A stretch of DNA of 64,000 nt from Lantana camara (Eukaryota > Streptophyta > Magnoliopsida > Lamiales > Verbenaceae). Position numbers and translations under genes: made by a program. Positions 12,401 through 23,036 of the stretch are shown in pieces. Under the pieces are notes generated by a model. That model was not told the origin of the DNA, made no database searches, and was given only the letters and a program-made list of their open reading frames with translations. Each line of letters opens with the position of its first letter. The stretch's first letter is position 1. The DNA lies in assembly GCA_037501455.1 (NCBI GenBank), contig CM074864.1, positions 26,220,001 through 26,284,000 on the forward strand. Direction: 5' to 3'.

Positions 12401-12903
12401 TATCCCTATGATAATAATATTCAAGACTTGTAGGGAGGATAGAGTTAGTGAACTTCTCTGTGCTCGAAACCTTCTCTCACGGTGTTGAATAATGAGGTAT
12501 AATTCCCTTTCCGTAAAGTATGAAGATTCAACACCGAGCTTTTAAATCCCGATGACTCCATAATCCTTTTATTGATTTGATAGAAGGTACTTGCGGTCGA
12601 GTTGATAGTGGCCTTGATAGCATGATAGCAACCTACAATTAAGAATTTAACTTGAGCATAGGTGCATGTGGATTAGTATATGCTTATGGCACACATTTAA
12701 ACCTACCAAAGCATATTCAATGCAAAGTGCAACACATAAAACAACAAATTTGATAGAAAATCTTGTAAAGCAAGTAATTTTCAGCAATTTGTAACATTTA
12801 CCAATGAGAATCAATGCAATGCACACGTTGACAAGATGTTCCTATGCCGTACGACCTAGACTGACTCAATCACAACACGCGAGCTCCGGTTTTGCAACTT
12901 GGA
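9477..12903 (-). other. Non-coding interior of element B
   Basis: I find no ORF of note over 3.4 kb. The plus strand is visibly pyrimidine-rich from about 10350 to 12500 (so the element RNA is purine-rich). Landmarks shared with A and D are: a block at 9514-9558 (TGTTCATCCCACGCGGG..), a CCCCG-loop hairpin array (9951-10031), GTACCGTTCACC near 10238, GATGCACGTGC..GAACCTG near 11869-11890, and TTCCTATGCCGTACGACCTA near 12838. Their shared order suggests one ancestral internal sequence that has lost its coding capacity. Confidence 0.75.
9951..10031 (-). repeat. CCCCG-loop hairpins in element B
   Basis: Units: GAAAGA-ACCCCG-TCTTTC (9951-9968), a weaker GTGA..TCTCTCAC unit (9981-9998), and GGGAGT..ACTCCC with a different loop (10013-10031). 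They are separated by GAGCAACAAGG-like spacers. They match the arrays in A (48691-48797) and D (55138-55330). Confidence 0.75.
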
Positions 12904-12916
12904 GGCTCTGATACCA
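12904..12916 (-). other. Primer-binding site of element B (initiator Met tRNA type)
   Basis: The minus strand reads TGGTATCAGAGCC, complementary to the 3' end of plant initiator Met tRNA. It lies eight bases from the LTR end and sets the element direction as right to left. Confidence 0.9.
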
Positions 12917-12924
12917 CTTAAGGA

Positions 12925-15900
12925 TGTAGCACCCCAAACGAAAGACACCACATCCCCCGCACTATGACCCAAACCCGATTACGAAATGGAAAGTCCGTAC
13001 CCGAATCCGAATCATAGCGAACGGGAGACCAACTCACACACTATGCTAGGCGGGAGCTAGAACCTCGAAACCAAAGAAACAATTCACAAGAGAAAGGCAT
13101 GTGCGGAAGCAACATACAATCAATCATATAATCTATCACAACCACAATAACAATAGGTGACGGGTTCAACTAGCATAGATACCTAGTCCCGAAATTCCAA
13201 GCATAAATCATAAAACATAAAACATAACTCACGGTTCAAACTATCCCTAGAAACCTGTCCCGAATCAATAAAACATAATCAAGGCAATTCATATATACTT
13301 CTTAACTTATTCAATATACAATATGCGTGTAGTGAGACTTAGACCCAACCAAAGGACTTGACCAACACCAAATCCCGCCTAGCACTCCAAAACCTACAAA
13401 GAACCTGAAAACAAAGCCGGCTTCAGTCTATAGAAGACTGGTGGGTATAAAACAAGGTATAAGTAGAATATATAATGGTAATTAAACAATCACATGCAAG
13501 CTATAATCCCAAGTGAGGTTTTACAGAATTTCCCAAGTGGGTGAATAAAATCATCAAAAGGGATTATAACGAATCATTAACATTAGGTCATTATTGGCTC
13601 GGCGAGTGGGCGTGCATTATCTCCAACCACCACCTCGTGTAATTCATTAAACATTCTTTCTTTCCTTCTTTCATTCATGTATAACATTCTTTTGTGCACA
13701 ATCATAACCATTTACACCTTCTTCCTCCGGGTAATGGCCGGGTGATCGGCCCGAACCATCCATTTATTGACCAAAAGGGTTTCATGACTCCCCTAGTGGC
13801 ACTCAGCGTCCATTCCTCGCTAACTCCTAACAAGGTCCGGTTACACCGTGCATTGGTGGGACTAGTGTGAGGGATCACCGTCAGCCCATGCCTCCTCGGG
13901 TCACCACTCACACCAAGTCCCTGGGCCCCATTCTGTGCATAACATTCTTTCTTTTCTCGCCAAAACATTTTGGTAGGACATCATCATAAAGGCTTTCATT
14001 CGAAAACATTTGTTCGTTAAAACTTGATACATACATATATATAATTTTGGCTCAAAACTTACACATTGGGTGGTTTGGGGTCATATTTTAACTAATAGAA
14101 GAAAAACCCACCTTTACATCTCTTATCGAACAATACCAAAAGGGAGAAGAAGACTTGGGAGTAATCTATGAACCCGGCACGTCTCCACCCTAGAGAAACT
14201 GTACAAAAGACAACACCGTGTGATCATGAGACTCGATACTCAAAATGAACCATATAAGACGTACGGCAATGCATTAACATATGAAGACATGCATGATCAA
14301 TAACAATGCACTAATAAGATGTTCATGTCACTATTAATGCCACTTACTCATATAAACAAGCCTTTCATTCATTACACGAGTAAATCGTGTTTGTTCATTA
14401 TCGTTCGTTCAATAACATTCATTCGTTCAATATCCAATTCATTATACATTGTTACACATCTCAACCATGCATGTGAATCATTTAGAAGTGTGAGGAATTC
14501 ACTAAGCATATAGGGAATGCATTGATTACACAAAGAGTCATATTATAGCACTTAAACATTTATACATACATGTCACGTTTGTCCAATGCAAATCAAGCCA
14601 TAATACTGATAACCATCATCCAATAATCCATTAATATCATAAATGTAAGTTTGAAGCACAAGAGATCAATAAAAACACATACGGATATCAAGGGGGTGAA
14701 AGGAATGCAAGAAGATGGATGTTGGCGAAAGTTACCAATTTTTCAGAAATGAACAAGCTGTAAAGAATGGATCATATCTTAAATTGTAGAAGTTAAAATT
14801 AAGTTTTGTTTATTGGATAAGAAAGTAGACAAAGAGGCCTTTAAACTGGTGGGTAGATCGAATCGTGGTTCAAAGTGACGTGAAAATGGCGTAGGTTTGA
14901 ATTTGGACCAATGCGGACTCTCGACGAAGTAGTGACACCATTTTCAAACGATCATATCTCACAAATGGGAAAAGATAATGAGGTGATTCCAACTAGAGGA
15001 TATTCAAGACTTCAAGAGATTTCCGTGGGTTCAAAAATCAGGTCAAACGGAGTTCAAACTAAGTCAGCACGGCCGTGTCAATATTGGCCTGAAAGCTGAC
15101 ACGGCCGTGTCGGAATAAAAAAAAATTCCAACTCGAGAGCTTGACACGGCCGTGTTGGAAATGAACTGAAGTTGGACACGGCCATGTTGGGTCATCTTCT
15201 CCGAAAATCCATGGCTAAGGAGCAAGGGTTCGAGTAGAAATGTTCCAAAACCACCCCAAGACATATCCGGACCAAATCAAGCACTAATATACATAAAAAT
15301 ACACCATAATTCATACATATATGCATATATTGTCATCAAATCCTCAATTATCCAACACATCAATATTATATCTATATACATATATATACACATATACACA
15401 TATATACATATATGCACACAACTTTGTAAAAGATGGGGGAAAGAATGATTAGAGCTCAAGATTACAACAACAACAACACTTATTTCACCAATCAATCCAA
15501 GTTTCATTCAAAATATCAAAATTACACAAATCCACCATATATACATATATATACACATAATACCTTGGAGAATAAGGGAGATAAAGAAGGAGTTTGATTC
15601 TTGAGCTTGGGGGAAGAAAATTAGAGCTTGAAACCATTGTCTTCCTTGGCTTGGAGAGTGGCTCGATTGGAAGGAGAGAATGGATGGTTCTTGCCTTTGT
15701 GTTGAGAATGAAAATGAAGAACAAGGGGGTGTGTATGTATATACATACATATCGTGTAAACAAGGAAGAAAAAGGGGGAAAAATGCCAGCAAGTCCCTCA
15801 ACAATTTAAGTGTTTCAATTGGGTCCCAAAAGTTTTGTTGGAGAATAAATAGGGTCCAAAACAATGTTCAATTGAGTCCAAGGATTTCATATGAGTTCAA

Positions 15901-16126
15901 ATATGTACATAATCGAAATAAAACACTTAATTAGCATGTAAACATTTTTAAAACGAGTTAAGTAACAAAATCAATTAAGTCATATAAATCACGTAATAGT
16001 AATTAATTCACAAAATTAATAATTCAAGCGTCCACTTAGCAATTAAAACATAATTAAATCACATAACACTCGGCCTAAACTCACTCATGACGTCATACCT
16101 GTACGGCCGAAAAGTCGGGGCGTTAC
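12925..16126 (-). repeat. Right (5') LTR of element B
   Basis: An intact copy of about 3.2 kb from TGTAGCACCCC to CGGGGCGTTAC. It supplies the reference for the segment missing from the left copy (12981-13757). No gene is seen. Confidence 0.9.
15063..15190. repeat. Palindrome group in the right LTR of element B
   Basis: Same four-unit arrangement as 8376-8505, including a perfect GACACGGCCGTGTC at 15098-15111. One unit has become GCCATG near 15182. Confidence 0.85.
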
Positions 16127-17272
16127 GTTAAGGGTACACTTTACCGACGCTCGTTCGATGGAGTCTTCTTAAGGTGTTTGGACGAAGATGAAGCAAACCA
16201 AGCCATGGAAGAAGCACATTCCGGAGTCTGCGGTGCTCATCAGTCAGGCCCAAAGCTGCACTTTCGCATAAAAAGAATGGGATACTATTGGCCAACGATG
16301 GTGAAAGACTGCATGGAATACGCGCAACGATGTCAAGCTTGTCAGTTTCACGCTAACTTCATTCACCAACCGCCTGAACCGTTACATTCGATAGTTGCCT
16401 CGTGGCCTTTCGATGCTTGGGGATTGGATGTGGTAGGCCCCATGACGAAGTCTTCTGCCGGCCATCTCTACATTTTGGCTGCAACTGATTATTTCTCCAA
16501 GTGGGCGGAAGCAGTTCCTCTAAAAGAAGTGAAGAAGGAGAATGTCGCCGACTTCTTCCGAATAAACATCATCTTCCGCTATAGCGTGCCTCGTTACATT
16601 ATCACTGATAAAGGGAAGCCATTTAGCAATAGCCTGATAGACAAATTCTGCCTGAAGTTCGGATTCAAGCAAAGGAAGTCTTCGATCTACAACGCCGCTG
16701 CCAACGGTCTTGCCGAAGCCTTAAACAAAACTCTATGCAGTTTGCTGAAGAAGGTGGTTTCCAAGTCAAAACGGGATTGGCACAAAAGGATTGGAGAGGC
16801 TTTGTGGGCTTACCGAACCACTTATAGAACACCTACCCAAGCGACCCCTTATGCGTTGGTGTATGGTGTCGAAGCCGTTGTTCCTCTTGAACAACAAATT
16901 CCATCGCTAAGGATAGCGATTCAAGAAGATCTAACCTAAGATGAAAATGCTCACCTACGACTTGAAGAGTTGGAGGCACTTGATGAGAAGAGGCTGGAGG
17001 CTCAACAAAGGCTCGAGTGCTATCAAGCTCATCTCTCTAGGTCATTCAACAAAAAAGTGAGGACTCGTTCGTTCCAAGTTGGGGATTTGGTGCTTGCTAT
17101 GAGAAGGCCAATCATCACTACTCATCGAACGGGGAATAAGTTCATCTCCAAATGGGATGGTCCATATGTTGTGAAGGAAGTTTACACAAACGGAGCTTAC
17201 AGGTTGATCGCCGAAGATGATCTGAGAATTGGTCCCATAAACGGGAAGTTCTTGAAATGCTACTACGCATAA
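16127..17272 (+). pseudogene. Tat-like Ty3/gypsy pol, integrase segment
   Basis: Integrase joins the double-stranded cDNA to host DNA. The frame opens with VKGTLYRRSFDG and continues the RNase H piece that ends at 3736. An HHCC zinc-binding region is visible (HSGVCGAH then CQACQ). The catalytic core shows Asp in WGLDVVGP, Asp in YIITDKGKPF, and Glu in ANGLAEALNKTL. The C-terminal part has FQVGDLVL and KWDGPYVV and ends CYYA before a TAA at 17270-17272. A TAA at 16937-16939 interrupts the frame after the core. Reading then continues in the same frame, so this is a nonsense mutation. The change of the usual Asn to Lys after the second Asp is a further oddity. Together with element B inside the gene, it is inactive. 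Confidence 0.9.
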
Positions 17273-17822
17273 GTTGAAGATTGCTCCTTGACGTACGAGC
17301 CTAAACTGCATGTCACTCCTGACCCGCATGAGTACAAACTATGTACGGTATCCACTAATGGTAAAGCAAGTGGCTAAACTGCTAAGTTACTCCACTGATG
17401 GTATTTCGTGTGGCTAAGACAGAAATTCCCCACTCTTGTTCAGGGTGGTTAAACTTTGAATACTCCTGGCCCGCATGAGTATAAACTGTGAACGGCCCCC
17501 CAAATCTTCTTAAAAGAAGTTTTCCCTTGAACTACGTTATGACTTGATCCCTTCACCGGGGTACGTAGGCAGCTTAGAAATTAACTAAGTTCAGTCAAGA
17601 TTATCCGTTAAGTTATGTTTTTCTTGTTGAAAACTTTATTCTTCAAGTTAAATAAATCAAAAGAAGTGCAGAGAAGTTATGGACTACTGAAGCAAAAGAA
17701 AATACATACGAGATTGGAATAAAGCAAATAAAGTCTTTATTAAATAATCTAAAAATTGACAAGGTTCATTAAACTAGATAATGAATCAAAGAAATGAAGA
17801 AAAATAAAAACATCCTAGACTA
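17273..17822. terminator. Convergent 3' ends of pol and the antisense gene
   Basis: No ORF. Two near-copies of a CCCGCATGAGTA..AAACT phrase occur near 17323 and 17469. Plus-strand AATAAA hexamers are at 17718-17723 and 17727-17732, and a minus-strand AATAAA (plus TTTATT) is at 17736-17741. Polyadenylation signals for the two opposed genes therefore sit within 25 bp of each other. Their use is inferred. Confidence 0.5.
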
Positions 17823-19913
17823 TCAAGGGGAGGGGCTCAAATTCTTCAAGTCTTCCTTCGCCACCTTCAGAAGTGCTAGTGAATCTTCCACAGCTTTGAA
17901 CGCCTTGAGGGCAATGTTGTCATCCGATGGAGGAGTCTTTTCAAGGGTCTCGATCTCTTAGTTGACAGTCTGAACTAGCGATTGAGCATTCTGGTAAAGG
18001 AGTTGATGCTGCTCCAGTGAAAGTGACAAATCTTCCTTCTGTTTCGTCAAGTTGGCAAGTTTCTTCGTGACATACTTCAACTTCTTCTCAGTTGCCTTAA
18101 CTTGATTTGCTCCAGCTGCTTCATCGGCTTGGGTGCTGGCGAGTCGATCCCTTGCTTCACTCAACTGCTGAGAAAGTTAATCTTTTGAAGTCTCTCCAGA
18201 AGCTGCAGACCTCGCCTCATTATAAGCAGTTGCCTTGGCAAACAAAATCGCCAATGACTTCTTGACAGCAGAAACAAAAGGCTCGTCAAAACCCTTAACA
18301 TCATTCAACGCCGATTGAACCTCGTCCTTGAGGGATGAAATGAAGTCAAGTGGAGCGCTGTCTATCTTCTGGCGAAGATTGCCCCACATCATCCTGACAA
18401 ATTGCTACTTTTGAGGGGCGATAAATGTGGATGCTTGGAAAAGTGAGACTGCGGGGTACTGAGGCATTTGCTTTTCTTCGGATATCACAAGTGTTTTGGA
18501 TTGCGCCTCTCCTTCAGAAATAAGACCTGTCTCCAAAAGAACTGGCCCGAGGATCGATCCTTAAGACTCCACATCATCAGCTTTAAGAGGTTCCTCTTCC
18601 AAGTGCAAGTGAAACATGTTCGATGTTTAAAGAAGAATGGAAAAGTATTGAAGAACAATGAAAAGAAGAAGGGAGAAAACTACCTTTTCACCAGACTTGT
18701 CAGTTGAAATCTTATCACGCTTCTTTGGCCTCTTCCAATGGCGATCTGTAGTGCCACTTTCACTCTTTGCCAAAGGGACGGGGGAAGTCTTTCTCTTTTC
18801 TCCTCCAATCGGATCAACTTTCTCAACTTGGATTGGGCGACTTTCACATTGATCAATTCACGATGTTGTCATCAAAGAAGCTGCCATGAGTTCTCGACCA
18901 CCATTCCGTATAGCTCTTGGCACACAACTTCTTAACAGCCACAGTTATTGGGGGAAAGACCACTTCATCCATAGAATTCGATAAAGTGCACACGCACCAA
19001 TGGTTGAGTCCTTCGTCTAGAGAAGCATCACGAAAGTCATTCTTAAGAACTCTGGGCACCACTTGATAAAACTCGAACTGATGAGCAAAACGGTGGGGAC
19101 TGTATAGCTCAATGATGAAATGATCCCTTTGTCTCAAAGGTAGGTAGCAAGATCGAATTGACATGAAGTAGTTGTGCTCTTCCTCTGAGCCTTCCCCATT
19201 GTCAGTATAACGGAACTTCTCATGGAGTTTAATCGCATTGCAATTCCAAGCCATGAACTCCGTCTTGTGGATTTTCTTATGGGCCTCCCTCGCATCATAA
19301 TCCTTTGCCCCTCTCTCACCGGAAAACCGCATCATTTCCAGACCACGGATGTCTTGATAAGCTTGGCGATGCGTCTTGAAATAGTATGCTAGCTAACCAT
19401 AGACGAAGTGGACGGGAAATGGAGCATGAACTTGAGTCAGTTGGGCGGATGCTGATATCTCATTCACGATAGATGTTTGCCAAGACCGGAATAGCCAAAT
19501 CAACCTTGAAGCCGCTTGCCATGACGCTGGCCATCTTGAAAGTATTTGGGCGTATCAAGCCGACGCTTTCTGTTGGAAGAACGAAGAGACAAAGCCAACA
19601 AGCTATGAACGACGCCAAATACGTATCTTCCCTTCTGTTCCCAGCGAGTCCGAAATCTAGTAAACAATCTCTCCTCTGTGACATTCCAAGCTTCATAAGG
19701 GCCGAAATCACCAAGTGGGCGTTGGGTTGATTCGTCTTGGACAGACTTCTTCGCCTTTTTGCACCAAAAGCTCACCCAGGCCTCGATGGAAACCTGACCG
19801 TCATGAACATCCTTTCGCAGCAAGTGATAGGCGTGGAACAAGTACTGGCAACTAGAGGGGGCATATCTCCTTCCGAATTCGCCTTTCTCGGTGAGCTCCT
19901 TTGTATCGGGGAC
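17823..19913 (-). pseudogene. Antisense plant-mobile-domain gene, C-terminal part (split by Athila)
   Basis: Continuation of the gene that starts at 33336; the two halves were adjacent before Athila inserted. It first reads a conserved PMD (plant mobile domain, 'aminotransferase-like') segment with FHAYHLLRKD, then after a frame shift FVLPTESVGLIRPNTFK and SGFKVDLAIPVLANIY, then MMRFSGERGAKDYDAREA and EEHNYFMSIRSCYLPLRQ. A Lys/Arg-rich stretch ends at a plausible GT donor (18683, after GEK). Past 18600 the frame resumes and leads into an Ala/Lys/Glu/Gln-rich coiled-coil tail ending SPSP at 17823. Several stops and frame shifts (near 19400, 18853, 18410, 18180 and 17958) make it a pseudogene. 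PMD genes captured in antisense are known from Tat-group elements. Their role there is unproven. Confidence 0.8.
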
Positions 19914-21444
19914 TGATAGACAAATCTTGAACCCAAGTGTAAGTTCTAAATTCGATTGCAACACTTAAGGTATTGTATCCATAGGGAAGGGAACTCAACA
20001 ACCACTTCTATGACTATTTCTAATCTAGAGACCGAACAAGATTGACAATGTTGTACTATACTACTATGACGAAATTAAACTTAAGCAATAAGTAATCAAT
20101 CATACGAGCTAACAAATAAAAATAAAGATTAAACCACTTAATTAAAACAGGTCGGGGAGTAAATCATATGCCCTTCAGTGATCAAATCAATACTCAAGTA
20201 CGAATGTATGATTCTTCAACCTAATCATAATTTTATACCTAGCTTCTCTCAAAGACTAGATGTCTAATTAATTGAGCCAAGTGTTGTTCTCACAATCACT
20301 AAGTAACCAAATTAATCGAATAAAGCAAGATTAGTGTGTTTAAAACCTAGCGGCTTGGCATAGAATTCTAATTACGTGTTGTCGAAATTAGGGTTAAATT
20401 TCTTTAAGCCCAAAAGTCTAAGTTTTGGAAAACAATCTCAATTATCCTCAATCTCTCGATTATCGGATAATTTACACTATGTTCATGGATGGCCAATCCA
20501 TTCCGAATCTACTCAATCCCGTTTTCCTAACAAAGAATCACACAAATTAACTCAAGCATTAACTCAAACACCTTAGATGCATAATCCTTGCCCCCTAACC
20601 CTAGGAGATTAGTTCCTCATAATAGACTCAAAACTCATTAAAATCAAAGGAGTTGCATTCAAAACATTCATGTCTAACATAAACATCAAATCGGAATTAG
20701 TACTTCTGAAATTCTAACCTAATTATCCAAAACGAAGCTAAAGCAATAAAACTAACTATACTAGAATTTGAAAACCAAAGCTTGAGGAATTAGTTTGATC
20801 GAAAAGCAGTAAATAAAACCAAATTGATAAAGTCTTGTGATTGGAATGAATCTTCAACTCTATGTCTTCGTGTTTCTTTCTTCTCCGATTATTCTTGAAC
20901 TTCTGGGAAGCTATCCGTCCAAAAGCTCCCAAATTCCGCCTCAAAACCGTGTTTAAATAGAAGTTCTTAACCTAGTACCGCCCCGTGACACGGGCGTGCA
21001 CAGCTCATGCACAAAAGTGTGACACGCCCGTGTCACATATAAAAAACGTACTCGCGCTTTTCTTCTTGACACGGGGGTGTCAAGAGTTGTTCTTCTGAAT
21101 GACACGGGGGTGTGAAAGCTTCCAGGCCTCTCTGTACCGAGACACGGGGGTGTCAAGAGTTGCTCTATGTTGGTGACACGGGCGTGTCACCATCTGGAAT
21201 CCGAGGGTCACTTCTGCACTGAGACACGGGGGTGTCTCAGTTTACTCTTCCACGGGGACACGGGCGTGTCCCCTAGAATTTCTCATTTTTCCCCCTTTAT
21301 TGCATGGTTTTGCTTTTACTTCGTCTCTTCAACTCCAAGGTGAAAGGTACCTAAAAGGGAGCATAAATCGCATTATAAGTTCTTAAAACTACTTGAATTT
21401 AACTCAAATTGCCCTACAAATCCATGCAATAAACCGATACATCA
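19914..21444 (-). repeat. Athila 3' LTR
   Basis: 1,531 bp, the same length as the other copy (31204-32734). A minus-strand TATA-like TATTTAAA lies at 20952-20959. The palindrome cluster at 20985-21273 occupies the part nearest the start of the LTR in element sense. Confidence 0.95.
20985..21273. repeat. Palindrome cluster in the Athila 3' LTR
   Basis: Eight units. Perfect ones are TGTGACACG/CGTGTCACA (21018-21037), CTTGACAC/GTGTCAAG (21065-21084), TGGTGACACG/CGTGTCACCA (21171-21192), ACTGAGACAC/GTGTCTCAGT (21218-21241) and GGGGACACG/CGTGTCCCC (21254-21273). Outer arms differ in every unit yet pair. Less perfect units lie near 20990, 21106 and 21146. Flanks such as TCTGTACCGAGACAC also match the Tekay-group LTRs. 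Confidence 0.92.
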
Positions 21445-21459
21445 AACTCCCCCAAACTT
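21445..21459 (-). other. Athila polypurine tract
   Basis: The minus strand reads AAGTTTGGGGGAGTT directly against the LTR start. It is the primer site for plus-strand DNA synthesis. Confidence 0.9.
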
Positions 21460-23036
21460 GAATATTGCTCGTCCTCGAGCAATCGAGAAAATTACATCAA
21501 ACCAACCTCAAAATCAATCTCTCAACAGGGCAATTCTCAGAATTTCACTTAAGCAAGTCTAGCCTATCAAGCACATTACAATCAAGCACAAGAATCAACA
21601 GACTTGGTATAAATAGAATGTCCTCGTGTAGTGTGTGAATTCGAACAAAATAATGTACAACGGTTAGAATACCAAACTAATGATTCCTTCCTAAATACCA
21701 ATGATAGACTTCGGAAAACATTCTTCGCACCTATCTCCACTAACGGAATTAACCCAGAATTAAGGATCGGAAGGTCTTTCGAGGCTTGTAATGTGGGCTC
21801 GGGGTTAAGGTTATGGAATTTTTAGTATATTAGTGACTCAACACCCCTCGCCCACCCATTCAAATCTCCTCGGTCACCGTCTTTGTCTTTCCCCATCAAA
21901 CTCCCCCAAACTTAGACCTTGTCTAAGTTTGTCACTTGCAGACAGTCTAAGAGTTTCTTCTGTTTCAAATCTACTCAATCACTTTTCTTTTTTTTTTTTT
22001 TTTTCTTTTTTTCTTCTTTTGTCTACTTATAGCTTTACACAACTCGTTCTTTTACTACTCCCTTTTGAATTCTTCTTTTCTTTCAGCATCTAAGATTATC
22101 TCTTATTTCTTCTCTTGGCTCCTCATCAAGAATTTAGCAACATCTTCAATCGATTCAAACGAGTGAGCAAAGTGTGACTCTAGGGTATGTTTATGGTGCT
22201 GTGCCTGTGGCTTATAATGTGGCTACAAAAATTTAATGGCACAGCACTTAGGCTCAGCGGGGTCAACAGGATTTCGTTCTTTTAGTCAAAATGGCTCAAT
22301 AGCGAGGCTACCTCCAACATGAATGCCTAAGTCATCTCCCTAATTCTTTGTCAATTCAAAATTTCGCCTCAATAGGACTAAAATGCATCCTAATCCATTT
22401 CTCAGTATTATTCAAGAATTACTAACTCAGCATCCTAACCTAAGTACATGACCTTGTTCAATTGTGCACAAAAATAAGGATATCCCACCATTCCAAAGTA
22501 TCAATACTCACACCTAACTTCATGCATTCGACTAGCCTAACTCACGTTGGCAAAAGTTCCAACAATCAAACCTCATCGAAAAATTTAAAATTCTGGCTTA
22601 TTTTCAGCAATCATCTTTTCATTCTCAATGATATCACAATATCAAGTAAATAAATCCCCCAATGCATCTTCCTATGCAAAATATTAGCAATACAATCCAA
22701 AACTTTTTGCCCTTCTCCCCCAAACTTAAACCATGCAATGTCCTCATGCATAAAAGAAAAAGAAAGAAGGCAAAAAGAGAACTCCCTCAATACAGCGAAG
22801 AACCCGGCAACAAGTTATTCATCAAGCCTAACCTGTACTTAAACGACTAAAACACGAATCATAAGCTAAGCAAAGCAAATGATAATCAACATGCAATTAA
22901 CAAGAAGTCCTTGTCGTCAAGTACCTACTATAACCATAAGAATAGTTAGCATAGTGCGAATAGTTAGGTTAGAGTGGTGAATTATATTATCATACAGACC
23001 AAAGCAAGAAAAACAGAAAGCTATAAAAGAACCCAA
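21460..23036 (-). other. Athila 3' untranslated region with extra polypurine-tract copies
   Basis: No credible gene. CTCCCCCAAACTT, the core of the polypurine tract, recurs at 21901-21913 and 22715-22727. The copy at 21894-21913 even repeats the CATCAAA that marks the LTR edge. A long T tract (about 21985-22005) lies between. Confidence 0.75.

Larger units (their letters stand above)
3737..16126 (-). mobile_element. Element B: non-autonomous LTR retrotransposon, minus strand
   Basis: Boundaries are TGTAGCAC at 3737 and CGGGGCGTTAC at 16126. The expected final A is missing and no clean 5-bp duplication is visible (TTGAG left, GTTAA right). The primer-binding site lies beside the right LTR and the polypurine tract beside the left LTR, so transcription runs right to left. 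The 3.4-kb interior has no credible ORF. Where both LTRs survive they are nearly identical by eye, so the insertion looks fairly young. It interrupts the Tat-like pol between RNase H and integrase. Its LTR ends and internal landmarks match elements A and D and the Tekay remnant, suggesting it was mobilised by Tekay-type proteins (inference). Confidence 0.85.

Noticed and set aside
15508..15864. 118-codon minus-strand frame in the LTR of B
   Set aside because: The homologous stretch in the other LTR (8821-9177) gives a broken or shifted peptide; the sequence is microsatellite-rich LTR DNA.
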